DNA of 64,000 nucleotides from Tetraselmis striata (Eukaryota; Chlorophyta; Chlorodendrophyceae; Chlorodendrales; Chlorodendraceae). The notes under the pieces are model-generated. The model had not been told where the DNA came from and searched no databases. It worked only from the letters and a program-made list of their open reading frames with translations. Shown one piece after another: positions 1 to 10,218 of the stretch (its first letter is position 1; every line of letters starts with the position of its first letter). A program made the position numbers and the translations under genes. Where the stretch lies: contig VCJN01002489.1 of assembly GCA_006384855.1 (NCBI GenBank), positions 62,001-126,000 on the forward strand, given 5' to 3'.

Positions 1-191
1 CCGCACCAGCTCCCGACCTGTTTCCCTGCCTGCCTGCAGCTACTACTTAGCCAACTGTCTAGACCATAGCGCTCATCCCTTTTGCTGTTGCGCTTCACGC
101 ACCCACCCGTCCCACCCATCTTGTTTGGTGTGGCGAGGGGCTTGTAAGACAAGACACTCGCTTCTGGCAACGTGACTCGCACTCTGTCTAA
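1..191 (+). repeat. 3' terminus (part of A2 plus B2) of a second copy of the YR retroelement
   Basis: The reverse complement of these 191 bases matches 51587-51777 base for base by eye. That stretch is the B2 end and part of the A2 repeat of the YR element at 51587-56496. The match stops at 191, exactly where B2 stops in the other copy, so this is a true element end. The orientation implies that the body of this copy lies upstream of the window, with its genes on the plus strand. Confidence 0.85.
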
Positions 192-193
192 CG

Positions 194-1594
194 AGTACTG
201 AATGGGTACAATTGCATCAGTGCCCTACAGTATCCGGAGGAAAATACCGTATAAAACTGGCGAACGGTAGTATGAGTACCGGTACCAAACGGCTGAGGAG
301 CGAAGTACTTACCGTAGGAGCTTTCGACTATAAATTGGACGCTATAGTTATAGACCTAGAGAAATTCGACATTATTCTCGGACAACCTTGGCTGGAAACA
401 GTTAATCCTGACATCGACTGGACTGCTAAAATTATTAAACACCGGAAGACTGGACAACACATTGCTACAGCGGAACAGTATACAGTACCTACGACGGTTT
501 ACCACCTGGACGCGGTTAGGATGGCGAAGGAGCTGAAGACGAGTCGCGGCGAGGAACTGTTTGCTATTGCGGTACGCGAGGTGTTCGATGCGGTAGCTGA
601 GCTGCGCACGGACCAATCGACCGAGTGGACCGAGGAGCTCAAGGAGTCCCTTACGGATTTTGCAGACATCATCGCGGAGCCTACTGACCTGCCACCGGAG
701 CGCGAGTTCGACTTTGAGATCAACCTGGAGAGCGATGAACCCCCCAAGGAACGAACGTGCCGTATGTCACCAGCGGAGTTGCAAGAGGTACGGTCACAAC
801 TGGAGGAATTGTTGGCAAAAGGGTGGATTCGTCCGTCCAAGTCAAACTACGGCGCCCCAATTTTATTTGTGCGTAAGAAAGACGGCACTCTGCGTATGTG
901 TGTGGACTACCGTAAATTGAATGACCTTACGAAGAATAACCGGACCCCGCTTCCTCGTATCGACGAATTATTGGACTCATTGCATGGTGCGACTACTTTC
1001 AATACTCTGGACCTGTACAAAGGCTACCATCAAGTACGAATTAAACCGGAAGACATCCACAAAACACGGACACACTATGGACTCTACGAGTACTGTGTGT
1101 TACCTTTCGGCTTGACAAACGCCCCAGCTAGATTCCTGACCATGATGAACCGTGTTTTGAGCCCATATCTCGGCCAATTCTGCGTGGTATACCTGGACGA
1201 CGTGCTGATCTACAGCAAGACAGCTGAAGAGCATCTCGAGCACATCAGATTGGTGCTACGGGAGTTGCAACGACACCACTTGCATATCAAGCTGTCGAAG
1301 TGTTCGTTCGGCCGTACTAGCGTGGAGCTTTTGGACCATATCGTCGAAGCAGGACAGATCAAGATGGACCCCCGGAAGGTGGAAGCAGTTCAACAGTGGC
1401 CCGTGCCGAAGACAGTAAAGGACGTACGAGGTTTTCTCGGCCTTGCTGGCTATTACCGCAAGTTCATCCATACCTTCGCGGCTATTGCGGCGCCACTGCA
1501 CGACCTGACGAAGAATCAACCGGAGTTTGTGTGGACGCCTCGTGCTGATGCAGCGTTTCGTGCATTAAAGGACGCAATGGTACGAGCACCCGTG
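194..1594 (+). pseudogene. pol: Ty3/gypsy protease C-terminus and reverse transcriptase
   Basis: The first part contains the retropepsin-like signature DIILGQPWL, with the catalytic D-S/T-G segment missing upstream. The reverse transcriptase follows with all main motifs: MCVDYRKLN, the LDLYKGYHQVRI block, LPFGLTNAPARF, the catalytic YLDD at about 1190-1201, and the GFLGLAGYYRKFI connection motif. The frame is open to 1762, but homology leaves it near 1595, where RNase H continues one frame over. No start codon or gag remains in frame, so it cannot be expressed as a normal polyprotein. Confidence 0.88.
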
Positions 1595-1595
1595 T

Positions 1596-2491
1596 ATGAG
1601 TATACTGGACACATCTGCGGACGCCCGTTACACATTGTATACAGATGCTTCTGGATTTGCAGCGGGAGCTGTGCTGCTGCAAGATCAAGGCTCAGGACTT
1701 CCACCTGTCGCGTACCATGCACGCAAGATGAACAAACACGAAGTTCACTACCCAGTACATGAGCAAGAGTTGTTAAGCGGTTCGTGATGCACTCATCAAG
1801 TTCCGATGCTACCTTGATGGAGCGGCGGGCTTACTTTACGGTCATCACCGACCATGACACGCTACGACACTTCTTTCGCCAACGCGATTTGTCGACGCGG
1901 CAAGTACGATGGCTGCAAGTGTTTACGCCTTACCAACGACATATGGACATCGTCTACAAGCGAGGAGCTGCCAATCATGCGGACGCCCTCTCTCGGCGAC
2001 CCGACTTGAAGGATGCGCTACAGCAGCTAGATCTGCTGAACAACTGGTCAGAAGACGAGGCTGACTGCGAAATAAATTCAGTTTTATTTGGTATGGAGTC
2101 GCGACTACATGCGGACAATAAGTTTTACGACAAAATCAAGACCGCATATGACTCCGACGAATACCTGAAATCGCGGAAAGCTTTACCATCTTGGCTAGTA
2201 CGTCACAGTAATGGTCTACTGTACGCCTACGGCTCGCGACTTTACGTACCAAATGTGGCGGACCTGCGACAACGAGCACTGTACGAACTACATGACGCGC
2301 CTACTGTTGGACACCCAGGGGGACGACGACTACTGGCGCGTACTGTGGAACTGTACTGGTGGCCCCGTATGAAACAGACTGTCACGAACTACGTGCGACG
2401 CTGCCGTGCCTGTCAACGTACTAAGGCGGCCCGGCATAAGCCATACGGCTTTTTCAGCCCCATGACGTACCGTCACGACCATTTGAGGTAA
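1596..2491 (+). pseudogene. pol: Ty3/gypsy RNase H and integrase zinc-binding domain, frameshifted
   Basis: RNase H begins as LYTDASGFAAGAVLLQ in the frame that opens at 1596 and runs to 1787. It then continues in the frame open from 1784 to 2491 (ITDHDTLRHFF, then ANHADALSRRPD near the end of RNase H). The integrase N-terminal HHCC zinc finger follows: HDAPTVGHPGG supplies the histidines and CRACQ the cysteines. Two frame changes inside 200 bases show decay. Confidence 0.85.
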
Positions 2492-3614
2492 CATCCCTGG
2501 ATTTAATCACAGATCTGCCGGAGTGCCAGGGGTATGACTCAGTAGTGATTTTCGTATGTCTACTGTCAAAGCGAGTAATTGTTGAGCCAACTACAAAGAC
2601 AGTTACTGCTGAAGGCCTGGCGGAGATTATGCATCGCTCAGTTTTTCGTCATTTCGGCCTACCGGCTAAACTCATCTCTGACCGAGACCCAAGATTTATG
2701 TCGGAATTCTGGCAAGATATGTTCAAGACCATGGGTACTAAGCTGAACATCTCTACAACTTTTCATCCAGCAACCGATGGCCAGACGGAACGGACTAACC
2801 AAACTTGGGAGCAGGTGCTACGCTGCTACGTGCACCCTCTACACGATGATTGGGTCAACCACCTCACCAACGTGGAGTTTGCGATCAACGCTGCTCAGTC
2901 GACTTCGACTACTATGTCCCCTTTCAAGGCGACTTTGGGATTCGAGCCGACTACACCTACTACTACTCAACTCGCAACCGAGCCAACTCGAGCTCTTCCG
3001 GAACACGTCAAGTATGTACAAGAGCTTCATCGCTTCGCGCATGATTGCGTACTGGAGGCTCAAACTCGTATGGAGACTGCAGCTAATCGTAAACGACTAC
3101 CCGTACCATTCAAGACCGGCGACAGAGTTAAGCTGAAAGCGTCTCATCTGAAGTTTATTCAGCAACCCTGTGCTAAGCTACGCGATCGCTACATACGTGG
3201 GCCCCTTCGTCATTACATAGCATATCTCACCAGTTGCTTTCCGATTGCAACTACCTGCGGGCGTACGAGTCCACGACGTGGTGCACGCGAGTATGCTGGA
3301 GAAGTGGTATGACGACCCTGACCAACCGGCGAAGTCTGAACGAGTACCGATTGTCCATGACGCAAACCGATTCGTTCCATGTTCAAGACATACTCGATGT
3401 TGCCTTCAACAACAATGGCACTGGACTACTGTTTCGAGTGCGATGGGCGTTCCCGTACAACGTACCAAGCGAAGACACCTGGGAGCCCCTACGCGGAGTC
3501 AAGCACTTGGACATTTTCCGGTCGTTCTTACTGTCTAAACCATACCGACAGTTTACTGAGAGCCCAGACTTCATTCGGTTCCGGAATCGCTACCCAAGCC
3601 GAGGTTCCGCCTGA
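2492..3614 (+). pseudogene. pol: Ty3/gypsy integrase core and chromodomain, frameshifted
   Basis: The frame opened at 2545 has the integrase core with LISDRDPRF (second catalytic Asp) and TDGQTERTNQ (catalytic Glu); the first Asp lies just upstream in the preceding frame. After a further break near 3230 the frame 3234-3614 ends in a chromodomain-like module (RVRWAFPYNVPSEDTWEP, followed by HLDIFRSFL). Chromodomains on Ty3/gypsy integrases bind histone marks and bias insertion toward heterochromatin; that role is family knowledge. Confidence 0.82.
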
Positions 3615-3703
3615 ACCTCAAGATCAAGACCAAGACTGTAGTAGTTTCCTGTAGTTCTGTGACACCTGCACAGCGAGGACGCTTGTGCTTAAGGGGGAGA
3701 GAG

Positions 3704-4113
3704 TGTTATACTCCATTTCCCTTTAGCCATAGTGTTCTGCGATACTAGCAGGTATAACTCCCCGCAAAGGTTGTACTCCTACGCATCCGCGGAGTCGCTG
3801 TATATACTAGTATTGCGGGTATGAATACTAGTAGTATAAGGCCGAAGACTGTTCTGGAATTCTCTAGAGTTCTCTGACTCAAGCCTTACGTGGCTACCAC
3901 AGCACGGGTATCCCATGACACCCGGCTAACATAGCACAGGTATGACTATGACCTCGGCGGGTATAAATACCGCCTCGGACAAGTCTACTAGGTAGAACTC
4001 AGAGACAGACTATAACCCAGGAACCCCTGTAACCAGAAGAGATTGGCCATACTTTCTAAATCCTTCCGCTACATCCGAAAGCGCCTAAAGAACAGACTTA
4101 AGCTAGAGCCTAA
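3704..4113 (+). repeat. 3' LTR of the Ty3/gypsy element
   Basis: It starts with TGTTATA right after the purine tract and is taken to end at CCTAACA, where YR-type coding homology begins on the other strand. A TATA-like box (GGTATAAATACC) lies near 3959. The right boundary is set by the TG..CA rule and the flanking homology only, because no 5' LTR is in the window to compare with. Confidence 0.65.
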
Positions 4114-4500
4114 CACGCGTCCTCCATCGAGACCCCTTGGTGGAAAGGGGCGGGCGGCCCGCTCTTGAACGGGATGCGCACGCCGTTGCGGATCATGTCG
4201 ACGACTACGCGGCCGGCGCCGATCCCAGGCCTGCCGATTGTGCCGCACTTGGTGGCGCATGTAAATGACTCGAGGGTGCACGAGTCGGCACGAGAGCCGG
4301 AGTCCACAGGGCGACGCGCGTGGCGTGTAGGGGTTCGTCCTCGCTCGGGAGCGACCTTGGCCGCCCTAGGCCGCGTACTCGTCGCGCGCCGAGGCATGAG
4401 TAGCCGTCCGGACGGAGCAACTCGTTCGGTCACAGTAGTCGGGTCGGCCACCGGCCGGACAAGCACGGGATCGTTGTCAGTCCCGCGGTAGATGTTTGAA
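4114..4500 (-). pseudogene. Fragment of a YR-retroelement reverse transcriptase N-terminus
   Basis: Read on the minus strand, the end of this segment gives NGVRIPFKSGPPAPFHQGVS followed by MEDA. It aligns with the segment just upstream of the RT domain of the intact YR element (EGVPLPFSGAAPTPFHRGVS, then LQDA, near 55000). Everything downstream of this point in the RT is missing, cut off at the gypsy LTR boundary. This suggests that the gypsy element inserted into an older YR element; the rest of the host element is not visible on the left. Confidence 0.6.
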
Positions 4501-5075
4501 TCGGCCAGCTAGCATGCCGAGGCGCCGAGCAGTCGGCGCAAAGATAGAGCGTGCCATTGCGAGGGTACGCATATGGGGCCACCAGTACCTTCAAGCCGCG
4601 CAACATGCGCGGTTGGAATGGGGGCTTGTTGAGAAGAGGGGCGCGGTGTCTCAGCGCTCGCCTTTTGACGGCGTGATTTGAGTCGTCAATTGTCAACAAA
4701 TTGGCAGAAGTCGGCTAGTCGCACCCAAGAAGACGGTACCGGCGGTCGAAGGACGGCGGGTCTTCACACGCGGTTCGGGCGTGTGAGAAAGCCAAAGGGT
4801 CTTGCACGGGACGAACCCGCGAGCATAATCGACGCGGCCCGCCAGATGGTAGGCATGGCGCGAAGATGGAAGATGGGGATAGTAGATAGCCCGCTAGTTT
4901 TTATATTAAGTTTTTACAAGTTCGACCTCGATTTGGGTCGACTCGCAGCGTGGTGCTGGAGTTGACCGTGCTAGTTTGTACGGCAGTTTTTCCTCAGGCT
5001 GATTTCGCTTGTTGAAGCAAACGCGGACTACCGTGGTTTTAGTACGATGTTTTCGCTGCGAGCATCGCATGCGCG
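4501..5075. other. Unassigned sequence between retroelements
   Basis: Open frames here are short and have no recognisable motif. The segment may be the remainder of the YR element that supplies the fragment at 4114-4500, but no gag or repeat similarity could be seen. Confidence 0.4.
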
Positions 5076-5292
5076 TGAGGAGATCATGTAAGGCTTACAA
5101 TCCTAGATCTCAACCTCACTAATGAATGCCTCCTACGTAATCTCATGAGCACTGCGGACTATATTACCAGACACGCTTGCTAACGCCGCGTGGCATCCCG
5201 CGGACTGCTCAGTATATACCGCAGCGCATACCACCTTGTAAATAATTCCTTATTTCACCACCACCAACTTTGGAGCCGACCATCTCGCCACA
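5076..5292 (+). repeat. Left LTR of the gag-only element
   Basis: This copy aligns over nearly its whole length with 7953-8168, with scattered substitutions and small indels. It begins TGAGGAGATCATGTAAGG and ends CTCGCCACA. The divergence suggests an old insertion. The few bases after it do not resemble the common initiator-Met primer site. Confidence 0.75.
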
Positions 5293-5507
5293 TTTGGTGC
5301 TTCTACCTACTTCGATTACGGAACTCTCTCGCTACCCAGCGATCTCATCAACGACCACTCTACACTTGCTCGTGACGTGAACGATATTTTTCGCACGTAT
5401 CACTTGCTTTGACTGTGTTGTCGACCGAACTCGTCAATTACCGCTGCCTACGGGCGGAAGTGCTGCCCGATCTGCTGCGTGATCCTCTTTCTCAAAACAC
5501 TAACTCG

Positions 5508-5508
<1 letters not shown>

Positions 5509-5555
<47 letters not shown>
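5509..5555 (+). repeat. (CA)n microsatellite
   Basis: About 23 uninterrupted CA units lie inside the gag-only LTR element, in its 5' leader. Confidence 0.97.
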
Positions 5556-5556
<1 letters not shown>

Positions 5557-6268
5557 GTACCATACCACCGAAACTCACAAACTCGACTCGTGTAGGCTTG
5601 TCTGAGACTTTGCCCACTCGTACTCGTAAACATCAACACCACGCTCGCGGGTTGATGCACTCGCTTGTTGAGCTGCTCACACTGCAGTCGTCACTCACAC
5701 GTGTCGACTCGTCGCTTTTGATAAAAACTCGGCCCACCGGTCGACATGTTGTCTAACCAAAGAGCCACCACCTAACCAATTAACATCTTTCCCGTAGCAG
5801 TGTAGCACCAATACTCAGCATACTGCGTGTCGCTACGAGGACCGTTTCACAGTCAGTCGGTTTTTGATTTCACGCACCAACAACCGCTGATATCGACTCG
5901 CTATGACGGTGCTTTTAAAAGAAAAGGCTATCAAGCCTCTTGTATTTAACAACGTTTGCCGACTCACACTTGCACATTACACCGTGTTTTTTACACACGC
6001 ACATTACACTTTGCTTGGACAAAGACATTTGACACGCAACCTTCTTGTTTACGACCTAAACTCATCACAATTAGATGGTCGATCCCAGAAACTTTTACGA
6101 CATGGAGACCAGTCGTCGACACGTATCATAGCACTGCTGATACGTTGGGGCAGCTTGCTATGTACAGTTCGGCTACATTTTCATATACCCTTACCGAGTA
6201 AAGCAATGCAGCACATGTAAAATTTGCAGATGTTGTAAGACCCTAAGCATAATCTTGCCAAATTAGAC
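5556..6268. other. 5' leader region of the gag-only LTR element
   Basis: No frame carries recognised domains. It is fairly AT-rich compared with the host exons and probably corresponds to untranslated leader or eroded gag N-terminus. Confidence 0.4.
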
Positions 6269-6799
6269 ATGCAGCAAGAGACTAATGCCGAAGCTCTCAC
6301 GCCCATGCACTATGCTGCAAATACCAATCGACCCATAACGAACAAGAGGGGACGATTTAATACCAAATTCATAAGTACTGACATTACTGATAGAGAACAA
6401 TACCACAAAGCCCAGAAACCAAAGTTTGATTGGGTGTCACCTGATGGCACACCAATCTGTTCGTACTGTAAGGGCTTGGGCCACACATATCACAAATGTT
6501 TTGGCCTCCGAAAAGACAGGGATAATGACACAGAGGTCCACAAAAACATACACAAACCTGACCGGCCGACCGGCCAACTACCAAACACAACCAAACACAG
6601 CACCAACAACCAAGATACCCAATACAACAAAACAACTGATGCTGCTCGAAAGAGTGGTGGTATGCACAATGCTGACAGTGACACAACAATCCTTTGGGCT
6701 GCTCTTAAAAATGCGCAGACTGTGCTGGGCAAACGCATGGCACGGAAAGGTGCCCAATCTACTGCAGAGACCAACAACAAAACAACTACTAACCACTGA
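6269..6799 (+). CDS. gag: Gag-like protein with CCHC zinc knuckle
   Basis: This is a 176-residue open frame starting at ATG 6269. Around residues 56-69 it contains ICSYCKGLGHTYHKC, the C-x2-C-x4-H-x4-C zinc knuckle of retroelement nucleocapsids that binds the element RNA. The sequence before and after is polar and rich in Asn, Thr and Lys. The spacing and the short basic context are closest to Ty1/copia gag C-termini, but no capsid domain was recognised, so the N-terminal half of a normal gag is probably missing. It is the only coding sequence between the two LTRs and would need enzymes supplied by another element. Confidence 0.6.
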   Translation: MQQETNAEALTPMHYAANTNRPITNKRGRFNTKFISTDITDREQYHKAQKPKFDWVSPDGTPICSYCKGLGHTYHKCFGLRKDRDNDTEVHKNIHKPDRPTGQLPNTTKHSTNNQDTQYNKTTDAARKSGGMHNADSDTTILWAALKNAQTVLGKRMARKGAQSTAETNNKTTTNH

Positions 6800-7952
6800 A
6801 TAAATTCACGACGATGACACTTGTCCACAAATCAAACAATAACCAACTGAAAGATACCCCCACTACTGTTTGAAAACACTAACTCATACATGCTACTCAG
6901 GTGCTAGATGGGGATTGGTGAGCCCCCCTCCCCCTTTCCTTTTCCTTTCATCATTTAATGTTACTACTGCTTGTACCCATCACAACACTTGATAAAAACA
7001 AAATATACAAAACACACAAATAAACAAAACATACAAACAATCAAAACAAACAAAACATACAAACCAACAAACAAAAATATACTACATGAGAAGAGAAAAT
7101 TATAAAATGAAACATTGAGAACAACAACAATGAGAGACCGCGACTTATCACATTAAGCCCTAAGCCAACCAACAACATTCGCGCAGTGCATCATGTGTGT
7201 GCTGCATGCCGCAATCGACCATATGCTCTTGCGATGTGTCATCATATGAATTCCGTCGTGGTATAGTCTTGCCATATTGAGTTCCGATGTGGTGGCAACT
7301 TTAGGAATCAATGGTGTGGATTGTACTCAACCAGTCGTATTCCCTGAGGGGACGCCTTAGGTGTGTTTCCTGGTGCAAACTGCCACTTGTCTCAATAATC
7401 GATTCCAACCCGGAGGCAAGATCCATTTGATTCTGATGACAAGCACCCGTCATGCTGACCCACGTGACAACATACCGCCGTCGGTGCCCTGTCATCGGAG
7501 GGGTGGTGGTTCACACGGTAGTACGGCTTTGAGAGTGCCTCTTAACAATGCATAATGACCATTGCCCTTTACCAACATGTCCGATTTGCTTTGCGTCGGG
7601 CCAACAACAGGCTGTGGTCTTTGGGTCTTCCACGGTCGCGCCATTAACGGTGTAACACACACTGGCATCAACACATACATTGATCTCCAAAACACATCAT
7701 ACAAAAACCTCAAACACCTTTTGTGTCATTATCATATTCTACCTGCGACACCCAAGTTCCATGTCGTTGACAAAGATTCACTTCGGAGTTTCAACTATGA
7801 AAATCTGCCATGCTGATTTTTTCAGCGAGTGACTGTCATGCATCTGATATTCAATGACATATGTTGTTGCTGTATTTGCTAACACACTGCGCTGCCATAC
7901 AGTTTTCCACATACATCACCGCCACTTGACACTTTTATGGCTGGGAGGAATG
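6800..7952. other. Interior of the gag-only LTR element without recognised genes
   Basis: It contains an A/C-rich stretch with repeated ACAAAC-type words (about 6985-7080). Short frames have no pol motif. The segment ends in the polypurine tract ahead of the right LTR. Confidence 0.5.
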
Positions 7953-8168
7953 GGAGGAGATCATGTTAGGATTACAACCCTAGATCTCAACCTTACTAAA
8001 TGCCCTCCCACGTAATCCCATTAGCACTGCTGACTAGATTACTAGACACGCTTGACAGCGCCGGCGTGGCATCCCGCCGACTGCTGAGTATATACCGCAG
8101 CGCAGACCACCTTGTAAACAATTCCTTATCTGTCCACCACCAACTTTGGAGCCGACCATCTCGCCACA
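7953..8168 (+). repeat. Right LTR of the gag-only element
   Basis: Direct repeat of 5076-5292. It is preceded by a purine-rich run typical of plus-strand priming, and ends CTCGCCACA followed by ATGCG. Confidence 0.75.
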
Positions 8169-8907
8169 ATGCGTGCCACATTTGTAACGCGTACGCAGCG
8201 AACGAGCGCATGGGTGGTCGTGCGGAAGGGAAACCCCAAGTACTGGTTGTAAACCGAACTGAACCGAGTTCCGCGCAACCCTAGCGGCTACATGTTGCCT
8301 GCTCATGCAAGCAGTGTTGACACAAGTGCTGCTGTCACGGTTGTACACCAGACAATGTAGCTAGGGTATGCGTATTAGTACTTTAGCACATATCTGAGAG
8401 GCACGAGCAGCTCCGCGCTACGCACGAGCCGCGGCACCGCATCGCGCCGGCCATATAGGTGTTCGGCGCTCCGGGCCTGCTCACTTTTGTGTAACCAGGC
8501 ACTGTCCCGGCTATGGGCTTCCGCCTCCCAACCCCGGCTCATGCCGGGACGTGCGACATGGACCAGCACGTCGGTTGCGGGGAGGTCGCGCATGACAAGC
8601 ATTAATTTGATCTAAACTAGCTTATGGGGTTTCCTCCCTTGACCTAGCCGCTTTTCGGCTACAAGTGCTGCTCAGTGGTACGGGAACTAGGCACCTGTCG
8701 TTGCGCCCTTTTTTGGTGCAGCACGAGTAGACATAAAAGCAGCCACAACAACCGAGCCTGCCATCTTCCAGTTGTCGCTACGTTATACGCAGCGATGTTA
8801 AAACTGTCTCGTAGCCTGTTGCGAGCAAGGTCACCCCAGGTTGTTCAAGACCACACCCGGCTCACCACCCGTGTGCGAAATTCTCATCCGCACGTCCGTG
8901 AATTACC
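8169..8907. other. Unassigned sequence, possibly the 5' region of the adjacent YR derivative
   Basis: No gene, LTR or split-repeat partner was recognised. The minus-strand open frame 8375-8602 has no familiar motif. The 5' terminal repeat of the neighbouring YR derivative should lie here if it survives, but no matching copy was seen near 11.1-11.5 kb. Confidence 0.35.
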
Positions 8908-9771
8908 ATGCCAGATGGAGAAGAACCCGTCGTTGAGCCGACGCTCGAATCGCTACAAGCAGACGTGAAGGCCGAATTTACGTTGCTGCGCGAGCTTGCA
9001 ACAACGTTGGCCCAATTGACGACTCGTGACTGTGTTGTTGATGGAGACGGGGCACGTGGCTCCGCTTCCGGGCAGCGCATCGCGGGACAGCCGACATGCA
9101 ACGGGGGAGCTGCAGAGCGCCCCGACTTGCCATAGCTTGCCCGGAGCGGCCGTATCGGAGCAAAATCCGTGAGTGACGAGGATGACTACCTCACGGTGCT
9201 AGAGCTACTGCAGAGAGCAGAGTCTGATTACGAGTCCGTTCGACCGGTCAACCGAGTGCCTGGACTCTTTCCCCTGAGCACCGACCTAACGAACGAGTAC
9301 CTCAAGCAGGATGACTGGGGTCTGCCGGCCCAGGAGGAGTATCTTTGGATGTCGTGTTCCGGCGCCCACATGGCCGCACTTTTCGTAGCTCTCGACGAGC
9401 TGCTGCCCTACGTCCCTGGTGCCAATCAAGACTTCACCCTCTGCCTTGCGCGAGCTCGGAACCACGCCGAAGCCATCGACAAGGCGTTTCGCTTTCGTTT
9501 GGCCTTCCTACGGAGGCTTAATGAGGTCAAGCGTGTGCACGGTGACCAATGTGTTTTGGACGTGCTGCGAGCCCAGCATTTTCAGCCTGCTTCTGAGCAT
9601 CCGGGATCTGCGATGTTTGGGGACCTCATGAGGGACTACGAGCGTTGCGTCTTCGAGGCGACAGTTGCCAGCAGCGCAGAAGCAACCGCTACTGCTCAGG
9701 TAGCGGTAGCGACTGCATGGCGCGGGCGTGGACGTGGACGCGGGCGTGGCCGCGAAGGTGAGCACGAGTGA
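8908..9771 (+). pseudogene. Gag-like ORF1 of the YR derivative, with one in-frame stop
   Basis: A 288-codon frame is interrupted only by a TAG at 9133-9135. The product begins MPDGEEP, compared with MPDNSGD for the gag of the intact YR element, and both have a short Leu-rich N-terminal helix, then a helical domain of about 150 residues. This one ends in an Arg-Gly run (RGRGRGRGRGRE), a likely RNA-binding tail, where the intact copy ends in a Lys-Gly run. Similarity in order and length is clear, while residue identity is low. The assignment as gag is by position and layout, since YR gag proteins are poorly conserved. Confidence 0.55.
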
Positions 9772-10218
9772 CAGTGTGGGGCGCCTTTCGTCGGAGCTGC
9801 TGGAGCTTTGCGAGGCCACCTTTCGGCGATCGCCGCAAAGCGCATCCTGGCAGCTCAACGACGGGTTGAGCGCCATGTGTCAGGACCTGACCCCCCACCT
9901 TACAAACTTCATTTAGACCTTCCTCGGTGCGGCGCTTTTTAAAGCTGCACCCGAGTGCGGCACAACCATCCGCACACCTGCACATGGCGGCTCAACCAAC
10001 CGCCTCCCGTACCATTTCATCACCGTGTCCGTCGGTTGTCACACTGCGTGTTACAACTGGTTCGCAACGACCAAGTTTTGCGCGTGTACGTTACGCGCGC
10101 GACATGCGCTACGAGCGCGAAGGGCGCGTGGGGCCGCCCTCTTACCTGAGCTAGCCTAGCTCCGCAAACCCGTACGGGTGCAAACCCGTCCGGCGACTAC
10201 CGGCCAGCCGCCGGAAAC
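9772..10218. other. Gag-recombinase junction of the YR derivative
   Basis: No RT or RNase H motif is present in any frame. The stretch where these domains should be is only about 450 bp long, which places the internal deletion here. Confidence 0.5.

Larger units (their letters stand above)
192..4113 (+). mobile_element. Ty3/gypsy chromovirus LTR retrotransposon, 5'-truncated and frameshifted
   Basis: The order is protease, reverse transcriptase, RNase H, integrase, chromodomain, purine tract, 3' LTR, which is the Metaviridae (Ty3/gypsy) order with the chromodomain of chromoviruses. The 5' LTR, gag and the start of the protease are absent: homology begins directly after the YR element terminus at 191. 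Coding sequence runs through at least four frame changes, so the copy is dead. A run rich in G (3691-3702) just before the LTR is a good polypurine tract. Confidence 0.9.
5076..8168 (+). mobile_element. Non-autonomous LTR retrotransposon carrying gag only
   Basis: Two direct repeats of about 216 bp (5076-5292 and 7953-8168) bound a 2.66-kb interior. A purine-rich run just before the right repeat (about 7941-7960) is a good polypurine tract. The only recognisable coding region is a CCHC-type gag fragment at 6269-6799; no protease, RT, RNase H or integrase was seen in any frame. ATGCG occurs two bases left of the left repeat and directly right of the right repeat, a possible target-site duplication if the true boundary is slightly shifted. 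This resembles LARD/TRIM-like elements that depend on a relative for replication. Confidence 0.7.
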
